The translations under genes were made by a program, and so were the position numbers. Shown in pieces: positions 43,821 through 52,052 of a stretch of 64,000 nucleotides of DNA (positions are counted from its first letter, which is position 1; each line of letters begins with the position of its first letter). Location: positions 1,178,001 to 1,242,000 of the forward strand of contig DIYO01000001.1 of assembly GCA_002427755.1 (NCBI GenBank), read 5' to 3'. A model generated the notes under the pieces. That model was given only the letters and a program-made list of their open reading frames with translations. It did no database searches and was not told the origin of the DNA. Source of the stretch: Roseivirga sp. UBA6052. GTDB taxonomy: Bacteria; Bacteroidota; Bacteroidia; Cytophagales; Cyclobacteriaceae.

Positions 43821-44120
43821 TTGAAGCAATTATTGGCCATATCTATTCTACTTATCTTCACTTCAATAGAAGTAGTGGACTGTACTTTCTTGGCTATGGA
43901 AAACGAGCAAGGAATAGAGCTATTAGAAAGTGAGACTGATAACTCTGAGAAAGAGTCAGAATCTGAGAATCAGGAAAAAAAGTTAGATGACAGACTTATC
44001 TCTAACCTAATTCATGGCTTTGATCATGCCATTCACACGCAAAAAATCGAATTAGATAAGATCTTGCTGCAAACAGAGATTTATAGGGAAATTATCTCCC
44101 CTCCTCCTGAATTGTCGTAA
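43821..44120 (+). CDS. Hypothetical exported small protein (TTG start)
   Basis: 99 residues from a TTG; an in-frame stop at 43812 rules out an earlier start. The product starts MKQLLAISILLIFTSIEVVDC, a signal-peptide-like segment, then an acidic coiled part (ENEQGIELLESETDNSEKESESENQEKK) and a helical C-terminal half. No family recognised. It lies 73 bp before the SulP gene. Start choice is uncertain. Confidence 0.5.
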   Translation: MKQLLAISILLIFTSIEVVDCTFLAMENEQGIELLESETDNSEKESESENQEKKLDDRLISNLIHGFDHAIHTQKIELDKILLQTEIYREIISPPPELS

Positions 44121-44192
44121 AACAATTCAAAAAAACTAAACCCAAATTTTTCTAACCCTAGCGTGAAAGCGCGTTTTTTAATCTTGTAACCC

Positions 44193-45830
44193 ATGTCTAT
44201 TAATATATTTCGTAATCTAAAACACGACTTCCCCTCAGGAATAGTAGTATTTCTTGTCGCTGTACCCCTATGCCTTGGTATAGCCCTAGCCTCCGGTGCT
44301 CCACTATTCAGTGGAATTATAGCCGGTATGGTAGGTGGTATTATAGTCACAACCTTTAGTGGTAGTCAATTAGGTGTAAGTGGCCCAGCCGCAGGATTGG
44401 CTGTTATTGTATTAGCAGCTATTGAAGACCTTGGCGCATTTGATACCTTCTTACTTGCAGTAATGATTGGTGGAATTGTACAGGTGCTTTTAGGTGTAGC
44501 AAGAGCCGGTATTATTGGATATTATTTCCCAACATCAGTTATAAAAGGAATGCTCTCTGCGATAGGCATCATCATAATTCTTAAGCAGATTCCGCATGCA
44601 TTTGGCTATGATGCAGACCCTGAAGGCGACCTAGGTTTTATACAGGCCGATGGCCAAAACACCTTCTCTGAGCTGTTAAACATGCTAAACTTTTTTACAC
44701 CAGGAGCACTAGTGTTAGCAGCGGTATCTTTAGCCATACTAATCATTTGGGAACAACCTTTCATTAAGAAATTCAAATTGGCACAAATCATACAAGGGCC
44801 ACTTGTTGTAGTAACGTTGGGTATTCTTTATGGCATTAGCTTTAGTGGAGGCTACTTAAGCATTGGTGCAGAACACATGGTAAGCATTCCTGTGGCAGCC
44901 GATCTTAATGGATTTGTGAACCAATTTACTTTGCCAAATTTTGCAGAAATAGGTAATCCTGATGTTTGGATTATTGGAATAACGATAGCCGTTGTAGCCA
45001 GTTTGGAGACCCTCCTTTGCGTTGAAGCGACAGATAAGCTAGACCCTCAAAAAAGGGTTACCCCAACAAACAGGGAGTTAAGAGCACAGGGCATTGGAAA
45101 CATTGTATCAGGATTAATTGGTGGATTACCGGTTACTCAGGTAATCGTTAGAAGTTCCGCTAACATTCAATCTGGAGGTAAAACAAAGACATCCGCATTA
45201 ATCCATGGCTTTCTGATTCTTATCTCGGCCCTATTAATTCCTAACCTGCTAAATAAAATACCGCTGGCTAGTTTAGCTGCCATTCTCCTTATGGTTGGAT
45301 ATAAATTGGCAAAACCAGCCTTATTTAAGCAAATGTTCTCTCAAGGTCACGGGCAGTTTATACCTTTTGTAATCACGGTATTGGCCATTGTGTTTACTGA
45401 TTTATTAGTAGGTATAGGTATAGGGATGGGAGTTGCTGTATTCTACATATTGCTCAATAATATGCGTAATCCGTATGTCATGAACGAAACTCATGACAAG
45501 GAAAAGAAACATTACAGAATTGTATTGGCCGAAATGGTTACATTTCTGAATAAGGCACAAATACTAAAAGAATTAAACTCAATTCCTGAGCATTCAGAAT
45601 TACTAATTGATGCATCACACACGACTTACATCGAGCATGATGCATTAGAAGTGATCAGCGATTTTAAAGAAAGTGCAAAATTCAAGCATATAGATCTAAA
45701 AATGTCTTGTAATAGAAGCCTTAAACTCAATGGGTTCAAGCATTCTCTAGGAGAAATATTGGTACCTGATCAAGAAACGCATGACTTTGACAACCTTGAA
45801 ATCAAGGAAGATTTGAGTGTAGCACGATAG
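44193..45830 (+). CDS. SulP family inorganic anion transporter
   Basis: 545 residues. SulP transmembrane core (about 8-425) starting FRNLKHDFPSGIVVFLVAVPLCLGIALASGAPLFSGIIAG, with Q-L-G-V-S-G-P-A-A-G-L-A and EATDKLDPQKRVTPTNRELRAQGIGN, then a C-terminal STAS-like domain (about 440-535). The family moves sulfate, bicarbonate or other anions with Na+ or H+. Bicarbonate (BicA-like) or sulfate cannot be told apart here. No carbonic anhydrase gene is adjacent. Confidence 0.93.
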   Translation: MSINIFRNLKHDFPSGIVVFLVAVPLCLGIALASGAPLFSGIIAGMVGGIIVTTFSGSQLGVSGPAAGLAVIVLAAIEDLGAFDTFLLAVMIGGIVQVLLGVARAGIIGYYFPTSVIKGMLSAIGIIIILKQIPHAFGYDADPEGDLGFIQADGQNTFSELLNMLNFFTPGALVLAAVSLAILIIWEQPFIKKFKLAQIIQGPLVVVTLGILYGISFSGGYLSIGAEHMVSIPVAADLNGFVNQFTLPNFAEIGNPDVWIIGITIAVVASLETLLCVEATDKLDPQKRVTPTNRELRAQGIGNIVSGLIGGLPVTQVIVRSSANIQSGGKTKTSALIHGFLILISALLIPNLLNKIPLASLAAILLMVGYKLAKPALFKQMFSQGHGQFIPFVITVLAIVFTDLLVGIGIGMGVAVFYILLNNMRNPYVMNETHDKEKKHYRIVLAEMVTFLNKAQILKELNSIPEHSELLIDASHTTYIEHDALEVISDFKESAKFKHIDLKMSCNRSLKLNGFKHSLGEILVPDQETHDFDNLEIKEDLSVAR

Positions 45831-45898
45831 TTCACACTTTCAGTCGAATATTGCTAGGCTTTTTTAGTTATAGACTTCTGAATTAATAAAGATTTCCA

Positions 45899-45906
45899 TA
45901 CCTTTG
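45899..45906 (+). promoter_or_regulatory. -7 promoter element of the DUF177-rpmF unit (TACCTTTG)
   Basis: Exact TAnnTTTG match. TCTG (45877-45880) near the -33 position resembles TTTG. Start of transcription is expected near 45913, about 19 nt before the TTG start codon. Confidence 0.65.
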
Positions 45907-45931
45907 CAGACCTGAAAAATCGAGCACAGCT

Positions 45932-46468
45932 TTGAAGGCATTAAGAACATATGATATTCATATCTACAAGCTTTCGAATGGCGATCATGAATATGAGTTC
46001 GAAATTTCAGATGCGTTCTTTGAACTGTTTGACAGTGAATTAGTTAGAAAAGGGCAATTGAAAGCCCTTGTAGTGCTTCAAAAAAGTGACAGCATGATTC
46101 AAATGAGTTTTCAAATAAAAGGCTCGGTTGAATTATCCTGTGACAGAAGTTTAGACTTGTTTGATTTCCCATTATTTGTGGAAAGAGACATGATCTATAA
46201 ATACGGAGATGAAGAAAAAGAGCTCTCTGAAGATGTGCATGTGATCCTTAAGGATACACAAACATTAAACATTGCTTCGATTCTCTTCGAATTCATTGGT
46301 CTTGAAATACCAATGAAGAAACTTCATCCAAGATTTGAAGTAGATGAAGACTCTGAAGAAGAAGTTGAGATGATATACTCATCTTCAGAAGAAGACACTG
46401 AAGAACAAGAAGAAGAACAAATTGACCCAAGATGGGCAGCTTTAAAAGATTTAAATAAGAATAAATAG
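45932..46468 (+). CDS. DUF177 (YceD) domain protein
   Basis: 178 residues with a TTG start supported by the promoter at 45899. The DUF177 fold shows in KGSVELSCDRSLDLFDFPLFVERDMIYKYG and the acidic C-terminus (EDSEEEVEMIYSSSEEDTEEQEEEQ...DPRWAALKDL). It precedes rpmF, the usual order in many bacteria; the E. coli member YceD is linked to 23S rRNA stability. It ends 24 bp before rpmF. Confidence 0.9.
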   Translation: MKALRTYDIHIYKLSNGDHEYEFEISDAFFELFDSELVRKGQLKALVVLQKSDSMIQMSFQIKGSVELSCDRSLDLFDFPLFVERDMIYKYGDEEKELSEDVHVILKDTQTLNIASILFEFIGLEIPMKKLHPRFEVDEDSEEEVEMIYSSSEEDTEEQEEEQIDPRWAALKDLNKNK

Positions 46469-46492
46469 CGTAAGCATTAAACGAATAAGAAA

Positions 46493-46684
46493 ATGGCGCA
46501 TCCTAAACGTAAGACCTCAAGAACAAGAAGAGACAAAGGCAGAACTCATAAAAAGTTGTCTGCTAAGAACCTTGTAGTATGTCCTACTACTGGAGAAATC
46601 CACATGCCTCACAGAGCATTCTGGCACGAAGGCAAACTTTACTACAAAGGTAAAGTAGTGATGGAAAAAGAGGTTCTTGCCTAG
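46493..46684 (+). CDS. rpmF: 50S ribosomal protein L32
   Basis: 63 residues. MAHPKRKTSRTRRDKGRTHKKL followed by VCPTTGEIHMPHRAFWHEGKLYYKGKVV, the Bacteroidota-type L32. The four-Cys zinc-finger of some L32 forms is not present; only one Cys is seen. Co-transcribed with DUF177; a terminator follows at 46711. Confidence 0.97.
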   Translation: MAHPKRKTSRTRRDKGRTHKKLSAKNLVVCPTTGEIHMPHRAFWHEGKLYYKGKVVMEKEVLA

Positions 46685-46710
46685 TTCTTATTAAAGAATT
46701 CGATTATAAT

Positions 46711-46750
46711 GCTCCTGCACGCTTGTTGTGTAGGAGCTTTCTTTGTTTTT
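46711..46750 (+). terminator. Terminator of the DUF177-rpmF unit
   Basis: GCTCCTGCAC and GTGTAGGAGC pair over a short loop, followed by TTTCTTTGTTTTT. It separates rpmF from fabH. Confidence 0.85.
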
Positions 46751-46851
46751 AGGCACTCCAATACTTGACTGAAAGCAATGCTATGATCGTCAATTCTAAT
46801 CAACTATATTGGCAAGCAATTTTCTAAAAAAGGAAAACAGGCTAACAACCC

Positions 46852-47850
46852 ATGACCAAACTTAGAGCTGCAATTACCGGAGTTCAAGGCTACGTACCAG
46901 AATATGTACTCAGCAATAAGGAACTCGAAACAATGGTAGACACCACTGATGAGTGGATCACCACCAGGACAGGTATCAAAGAACGCAGAATCCTCAAAGG
47001 AGAGAATCAAGGTACTTCTGTATTAGGCACGCAAGCCGTAAAAGGATTACTTGAAAAGACGAATACCAAACCGGAAGAAATTGATCTTCTAATTTGTGCT
47101 ACCACTACTCCTGATATGATGTTTCCGGCTACAGCAAATCTCATAGCTAACAATGTGGGAGCTGTAAATGCATTTAGCTATGACTTACAAGCTGCATGTT
47201 CCGGTTTTCTATATGCTTTGACTACAGGCTCTCAATTTATCGAGACAGGCAAATACAAGAAAGTTGTTATTGTAGGTGCGGATAAAATGTCTTCTATCAT
47301 AGATTATAGCGATAGAACTACTTGCATCATTTTCGGTGACGGTGGAGGAGCTGTGATGCTTGAGCCAACTGAAGAAGAAGTAGGGATTATGGATGCAAAA
47401 CTACAATCCGATGGTTCTGGCGCACCACACTTACATATGAAGGCAGGAGGCAGTAGAAAGCCTGCCTCGGAAGACACTGTAAAGAATGGGGAACACTATG
47501 TTTACCAAGAAGGATCAGCAGTATTCAAATTTGCAGTAACCAACATGGCTGATGTTGCCGCTGCAGTTATGGAGAGGAATAAACTCTCAGGAGAAGATGT
47601 CGCTTATCTTGTGCCGCATCAAGCCAACAAGAGAATTATTGATGCCACTGCTCGCAGGATGAATGTTGGGGAAGAAAAAGTGATGCTAAACATCCATAGG
47701 TATGGTAATACTACCAGTGGAACAATACCACTTTGTTTGTGGGATTATGAGTCTCAACTTAAAAAAGGCGACAACCTTATACTAGCCGCTTTCGGAGGTG
47801 GATTCACCTGGGGAGCAGTTTGGGTAAAATGGGCCTACGACCCTAAATAA
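46852..47850 (+). CDS. fabH: 3-oxoacyl-ACP synthase III (FabH)
   Basis: 332 residues. Catalytic Cys116 in LQAACSGFLYAL, His in VPHQANKRI and Asn in RYGNTTSGT. It starts fatty acid synthesis by condensing an acyl-CoA with malonyl-ACP; Bacteroidota enzymes often prefer branched starters. TATATTGG at 46806-46813 may be a promoter. plsX, which often lies between rpmF and fabH, is absent. efp follows 15 bp later. Confidence 0.96.
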   Translation: MTKLRAAITGVQGYVPEYVLSNKELETMVDTTDEWITTRTGIKERRILKGENQGTSVLGTQAVKGLLEKTNTKPEEIDLLICATTTPDMMFPATANLIANNVGAVNAFSYDLQAACSGFLYALTTGSQFIETGKYKKVVIVGADKMSSIIDYSDRTTCIIFGDGGGAVMLEPTEEEVGIMDAKLQSDGSGAPHLHMKAGGSRKPASEDTVKNGEHYVYQEGSAVFKFAVTNMADVAAAVMERNKLSGEDVAYLVPHQANKRIIDATARRMNVGEEKVMLNIHRYGNTTSGTIPLCLWDYESQLKKGDNLILAAFGGGFTWGAVWVKWAYDPK

Positions 47851-47865
47851 ATTCAACAGAGAATT

Positions 47866-48432
47866 ATGGCTACTACTTCAGATATTAAAAACGGACTCTG
47901 CCTAGTGATCAATAACGATTTATGGATGATCACAGAATTCCAACATGTAAAGCCGGGTAAAGGACCAGCTTTCGTAAGAACTAAACTAAAAAACGTCAAA
48001 ACCGGTAAGGTTGTAGACAACACTTTCTCTGCAGGACATAAAATTGAAACTGCAAGAGTAGAAAAAAGAACACATCAGTTTTTGTATAAAGACGACATGG
48101 GCTTCCATTTTATGAATCAAGATACTTTTGAACAAGTAATGATTCAGGAAGCCATGATTGGTAAAAGTGCAGGTTTGATAAAAGATGGTCAAACTGTAGA
48201 CATTCTTTTCCATGCAGAAACGGAAACTCCTTTAACTTGTGAATTACCTGCTTATGTTGAGTTAGAAATAACTTATACTGAACCTGGTATTAAAGGAGAT
48301 ACTGCAACAAATGCCACAAAACCTGCCACGGTTGAAACAGGTGCGGAAATTCAAGTACCTTTGTTTATTAACCAAGGCGACAAAATTAAAGTAGATACTA
48401 GAACTCACTCATACGGTGAACGTGTGAAATAA
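47866..48432 (+). CDS. efp: Elongation factor P
   Basis: 188 residues, three-barrel EF-P. The modification loop HVKPGKGPAFVRTK contains Lys32 at the site that is modified or recognised in EF-Ps; no lysine-modifying EpmA is in the window. It relieves ribosome stalling at poly-proline. Followed 11 bp later by accB. Confidence 0.96.
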   Translation: MATTSDIKNGLCLVINNDLWMITEFQHVKPGKGPAFVRTKLKNVKTGKVVDNTFSAGHKIETARVEKRTHQFLYKDDMGFHFMNQDTFEQVMIQEAMIGKSAGLIKDGQTVDILFHAETETPLTCELPAYVELEITYTEPGIKGDTATNATKPATVETGAEIQVPLFINQGDKIKVDTRTHSYGERVK

Positions 48433-48443
48433 CCTTATTTCGA

Positions 48444-48923
48444 ATGACTCCAAAAGAATTAAAAAGTATGATTGACTTCATTTCAAAGTCAGGTCTGGCT
48501 GAAGTCAACATTGAAACTGAAACTTTCAAAATTCAAGTTAAAAGAGATACTGAAGGCACTGTAATAGCTGCTCCTGTGGCAGCTGCCCCCGTTGCAGCAG
48601 CTCCTGCTCCAGTTCAAGCTGCCCCTGCCCCGGTAGCGGCAGAACCAGCGGCTCCAAGCCCTGCAGCAGAAGACACAAGCAAATACATAGAAATCAAATC
48701 TCCAATGATCGGTACTTTCTACAGATCGCCAAAACCAGAAGATCCATCTTTTGTAAATGTTGGAGATAAAGTTTCTGCAGGCGATAAAGTTTGTATTGTA
48801 GAAGCTATGAAGTTATTCAACGAAATCGAATCAGATATTTCTGGAACAATAGTGAAAGTATTGGTAGAAAATGCTTCACCAGTTGAATATGACCAACCTT
48901 TATTCTTGGTAGACCCTTCTTAA
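48444..48923 (+). CDS. accB: Biotin carboxyl carrier protein of acetyl-CoA carboxylase
   Basis: 159 residues. An N-terminal domain, an Ala-Pro linker (about 38-78), and the biotinyl domain with the biotinylated Lys in EAMKLFNEIE (about residue 124). EAMKLF replaces the usual EAMKLM, a normal variant. Carries the carboxyl group in acetyl-CoA carboxylation. Confidence 0.96.
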   Translation: MTPKELKSMIDFISKSGLAEVNIETETFKIQVKRDTEGTVIAAPVAAAPVAAAPAPVQAAPAPVAAEPAAPSPAAEDTSKYIEIKSPMIGTFYRSPKPEDPSFVNVGDKVSAGDKVCIVEAMKLFNEIESDISGTIVKVLVENASPVEYDQPLFLVDPS

Positions 48924-48956
48924 GGCTACTGATCTGTTCACCAAAAACCGAACAAC

Positions 48957-50300
48957 GTGTTTAAGAAGATATTAATTGCCAACAGAGGTGAAATTGCCCT
49001 ACGTGTGATCAGAACATGTAAAGAAATGGGCATCAAGACGGTTGCAGTTTATTCTACTGCAGACAAAGACAGTCTCCACGTGAGATTTGCAGATGAAGCA
49101 GTGAACATTGGCCCTGCTCCATCTAATCAATCTTATTTAAAAATACCTCATATCATATCTGCAGCTGAGATAACCAACGCAGATGCCATTCACCCGGGAT
49201 ACGGATTCTTATCTGAGAATGCAGAATTCTCTAGAGTCTGTGATGAGTATGGTATCAAATTTATTGGTGCCAGCGCTGACATGATTGATAAGATGGGAGA
49301 CAAAGCAACGGCAAAAGCTACTATGAAAGCGGCTGGTGTTCCTACCATTCCTGGATCTGACGGATTACTTGATTCTGTTGAAGAAGGCATCGTTTTAGCA
49401 AACGAAATGAAGTATCCTGTTATCCTAAAAGCCACTGCAGGTGGCGGGGGTAGAGGAATGAGAATTGTGAATAACGATGATGAGTTCCAAAAAGCTTGGG
49501 ATGACGCCAAGATGGAATCAGCTGCTGCATTTGGTAATGACGGACTCTATTTAGAGAAGTTTGTTGAAGAACCAAGACACGTAGAAATCCAAGTTGTTGG
49601 AGATAGCAGAGGTAAAGCATGTCATCTATCAGAAAGAGACTGTTCTATTCAAAGAAGACACCAAAAACTAGTTGAGGAAACTCCTTCTCCAGCGCTTAAC
49701 CAAGAGCTTAGAGACAAAATGGGAGCTGCAGCTGTTAAAGCTGCAGAAGCTATTGCTTATGAAGGGGCTGGAACAGTGGAGTTCTTGCTAGACAAACACG
49801 GTGATTTCTTCTTTATGGAGATGAACACGCGTATTCAAGTTGAGCACCCTATAACGGAAGAAGTAACAGACTTTGATTTAATTAAGGAACAAATCAAAGT
49901 AGCAGCAGGTGAGCCGATTTCAGGGCAAAATTACTATCCTAAGCTTTTTGCAATGGAGTGTAGAATTAATGCTGAAGATCCTGCACACGGTTTTAGACCT
50001 TCTCCAGGTAAAATTACCAATCTTCACCTTCCTGGTGGTAGAGGTGTAAGGGTAGATAGCCACGTTTATGCAGGCTATTCTATTCCACCCAACTACGATT
50101 CTATGATCGCTAAACTCATTGTAAGTGGTCAAACCCGAGAAGAAGTGTTAGTTAGAATGAAAAGAGCCTTGGAAGAATTTGTTATCGAAGGAATCAACAC
50201 TACCATTCCATTCCATATCAAGTTAATGGATGATGAAGGATTCAAATCCGGAGATTTCACAACGAAATATCTCGAGAGTTTCGACTTCTCAGATCTATAA
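48957..50300 (+). CDS. accC: Biotin carboxylase subunit of acetyl-CoA carboxylase
   Basis: 447 residues from a GTG start (MFKKILIANRGEIALRV). ATP-grasp domain with the Gly-rich loop KATAGGGGRGMR and catalytic EMNTRIQVEHPITE. Carboxylates biotin on AccB with ATP and bicarbonate. Last gene of fabH-efp-accB-accC; bidirectional terminator follows. Confidence 0.97.
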   Translation: MFKKILIANRGEIALRVIRTCKEMGIKTVAVYSTADKDSLHVRFADEAVNIGPAPSNQSYLKIPHIISAAEITNADAIHPGYGFLSENAEFSRVCDEYGIKFIGASADMIDKMGDKATAKATMKAAGVPTIPGSDGLLDSVEEGIVLANEMKYPVILKATAGGGGRGMRIVNNDDEFQKAWDDAKMESAAAFGNDGLYLEKFVEEPRHVEIQVVGDSRGKACHLSERDCSIQRRHQKLVEETPSPALNQELRDKMGAAAVKAAEAIAYEGAGTVEFLLDKHGDFFFMEMNTRIQVEHPITEEVTDFDLIKEQIKVAAGEPISGQNYYPKLFAMECRINAEDPAHGFRPSPGKITNLHLPGGRGVRVDSHVYAGYSIPPNYDSMIAKLIVSGQTREEVLVRMKRALEEFVIEGINTTIPFHIKLMDDEGFKSGDFTTKYLESFDFSDL

Positions 50301-50304
50301 AACC

Positions 50305-50340
50305 AAAGGCCTCTTCTTTTCTGCAGAGGCCTTTATCTTT
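50305..50340. terminator. Bidirectional terminator between accC and the LytTR gene
   Basis: AAAGGCCTC and GAGGCCTTT form a 9-bp stem around TTCTTTTCTGCA. On the plus strand TATCTTTTATAA follows. It overlaps the very end of the convergent LytTR gene. Confidence 0.82.
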
Positions 50341-51037
50341 TATAATATTTACCTTTTGTTACAGCTTCTATCACTTGCTCCCTTAGCTGAGGAGCAACCG
50401 GTACCTGCTTCTCAGTAATCCAGAGCATATTACCTTCAATACGATCTACTTTATCTAAGTTGGCGACAAATGAACGGTGCGTCCTAAAGAATGCTGAAGG
50501 CAACAAATTGTCCATTTGTTTTAATGAAAGTAGAGTAATGAGCATTTTACCGTCTTCAAGATAAAGCTTCACATAATCCTTCATTGCTTCTATATAAAGC
50601 AATTCTGCTAATACAATTTTCTGAATTACACCATCAACTTTTACAAAGATGTATTCATCTTGTTGCTCAATATCAACAGCCTTAAGCGTGTCATAGACTT
50701 TATCAACGGCATTATAGAAGCGTTCAAAACTTATTGGTTTCAATAAGTAATCTACCGCATTTAGCTCATAACTATCTAGCGCAAATTCTCTGTAAGCTGT
50801 TGTAAATATCACTTTGGGTGGATTATCTAATTGACGTATAAAATCGAGCCCTGACATTTTAGGCATGTTAATGTCGAGGAAAATCAAATCCACCGGATAA
50901 TCCTGCAAAAAATCGTATGCATCTAAAGCAGATGCAAAATCGCCAACATATTGAAGATAGCTTACCCTGTTTATATACTTCCGTATACCTTCTCTAGCCA
51001 ATGGTTCGTCATCGACCACGATACAATCAATTTTCAT
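50333..51037 (-). CDS. LytTR-type response regulator
   Basis: 234 residues. Receiver (about 1-120) with VVDDEPLAREGI, phospho-Asp in LIFLDINMP and Lys in LLKPISFERF; LytTR DNA-binding domain (about 140-234) with IFVKVDGVIQKI, YIEAMKDYVKLY, FFRTHRSFVANL. Likely phosphorylated by the LytS-type kinase whose gene overlaps it by 11 bp. Targets unknown; the upstream permease gene of the same operon is a natural candidate. Confidence 0.93.
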   Translation of the reverse strand: MKIDCIVVDDEPLAREGIRKYINRVSYLQYVGDFASALDAYDFLQDYPVDLIFLDINMPKMSGLDFIRQLDNPPKVIFTTAYREFALDSYELNAVDYLLKPISFERFYNAVDKVYDTLKAVDIEQQDEYIFVKVDGVIQKIVLAELLYIEAMKDYVKLYLEDGKMLITLLSLKQMDNLLPSAFFRTHRSFVANLDKVDRIEGNMLWITEKQVPVAPQLREQVIEAVTKGKYYKR

Positions 51038-52052
51038 GCAATCGAATATTTAGATTGACGCTAAATTTGTTTTCACCTTTTTCAATTTCAAGAAGATGTT
51101 TATTGGGATAAATAAGTTCTAATCTCCTTCTGGCATTGGCGATTCCCATTCCTAGCTTACCATTATTACCCAAATAAGATTCGTAATCATTAACACAAGA
51201 GAAGTTTAATACGTCTGCACTAACCGTTAGAAGTAGTTCAATCTTTGCTTTATTCACTTTATGATTCGAGGCATATTTAAAAGCATTTTCAACAAAGTTT
51301 AGAAAAAGCATAGGCGCAATTAACTTTCCCTGAAATTCTCCTTTAGCATCCCAGTGAACTTCAAATCGATCTTGATATCTCAGTTTTTGTAACTCAATGA
51401 AATTTGTTAGAATTTTTATCTCATCCTCAAGCAAAATTTCATCATTGCTGATGTCGTATAATTGATGACTCAATATCTCCGAGAATTTTTCCAAAGTCTG
51501 TTGGGCCAAGTCCGAATCCTTTTTTATCAGAACATGGATACTATTTAATGCATTGAATAGAAAGTGAGGATTGATTTGACCCTTGAGCAAATTGAGTTCA
51601 GCCTTTAAAGACGTTGTTTCTAGTTCGTTAATCCTTCTATCCTTAACATACCATTGATTAATAAAATATATACTCAGCGCCAAGAAAAGCACAATCAAAA
51701 AATCTCCCGCCTCATTTACGGTACCTTGAATACTTCCAAAAAAGTCACTGGTTGGCCCATGTACATTTTGATAGTAAACCGCAAAAGTTTGAGATGATGC
51801 AAAAGCAACTAAGACAATTGAAGCAGCAGTAGCCAAAAGGTACATGGCTTGCTGTTTTCTCAACAGTAGCTTTGGAACAAGTATGTAAATATTCAAATAG
51901 ACACCCGAAGCATAAAAAGCACTCCCAATGAGATTGGAATCAACAGTATCCAAAAATGTTGGGGCATAGACCATGTCTCTCACACCCCAAATAATAATGT
52001 AAAGTATCCAAAAAAGGATATGTATCCCGATCGTCTTGAGTCGACTAGTCAT
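51027..52052 (-). CDS. LytS-type (His_kinase) sensor histidine kinase
   Basis: 341 residues. Four or so membrane helices (about 10-145), then a His_kinase domain with GQINPHFLFNALNSIHVLI (phospho-His in PHFLFN) and a short ATP-binding domain with LFLNFVENAFKYASNHK and GKLGMGIANARRRLELIYP. It signals to the adjacent LytTR regulator. Overlaps the permease gene by 4 bp. Confidence 0.93.
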   Translation of the reverse strand: MTSRLKTIGIHILFWILYIIIWGVRDMVYAPTFLDTVDSNLIGSAFYASGVYLNIYILVPKLLLRKQQAMYLLATAASIVLVAFASSQTFAVYYQNVHGPTSDFFGSIQGTVNEAGDFLIVLFLALSIYFINQWYVKDRRINELETTSLKAELNLLKGQINPHFLFNALNSIHVLIKKDSDLAQQTLEKFSEILSHQLYDISNDEILLEDEIKILTNFIELQKLRYQDRFEVHWDAKGEFQGKLIAPMLFLNFVENAFKYASNHKVNKAKIELLLTVSADVLNFSCVNDYESYLGNNGKLGMGIANARRRLELIYPNKHLLEIEKGENKFSVNLNIRLHEN

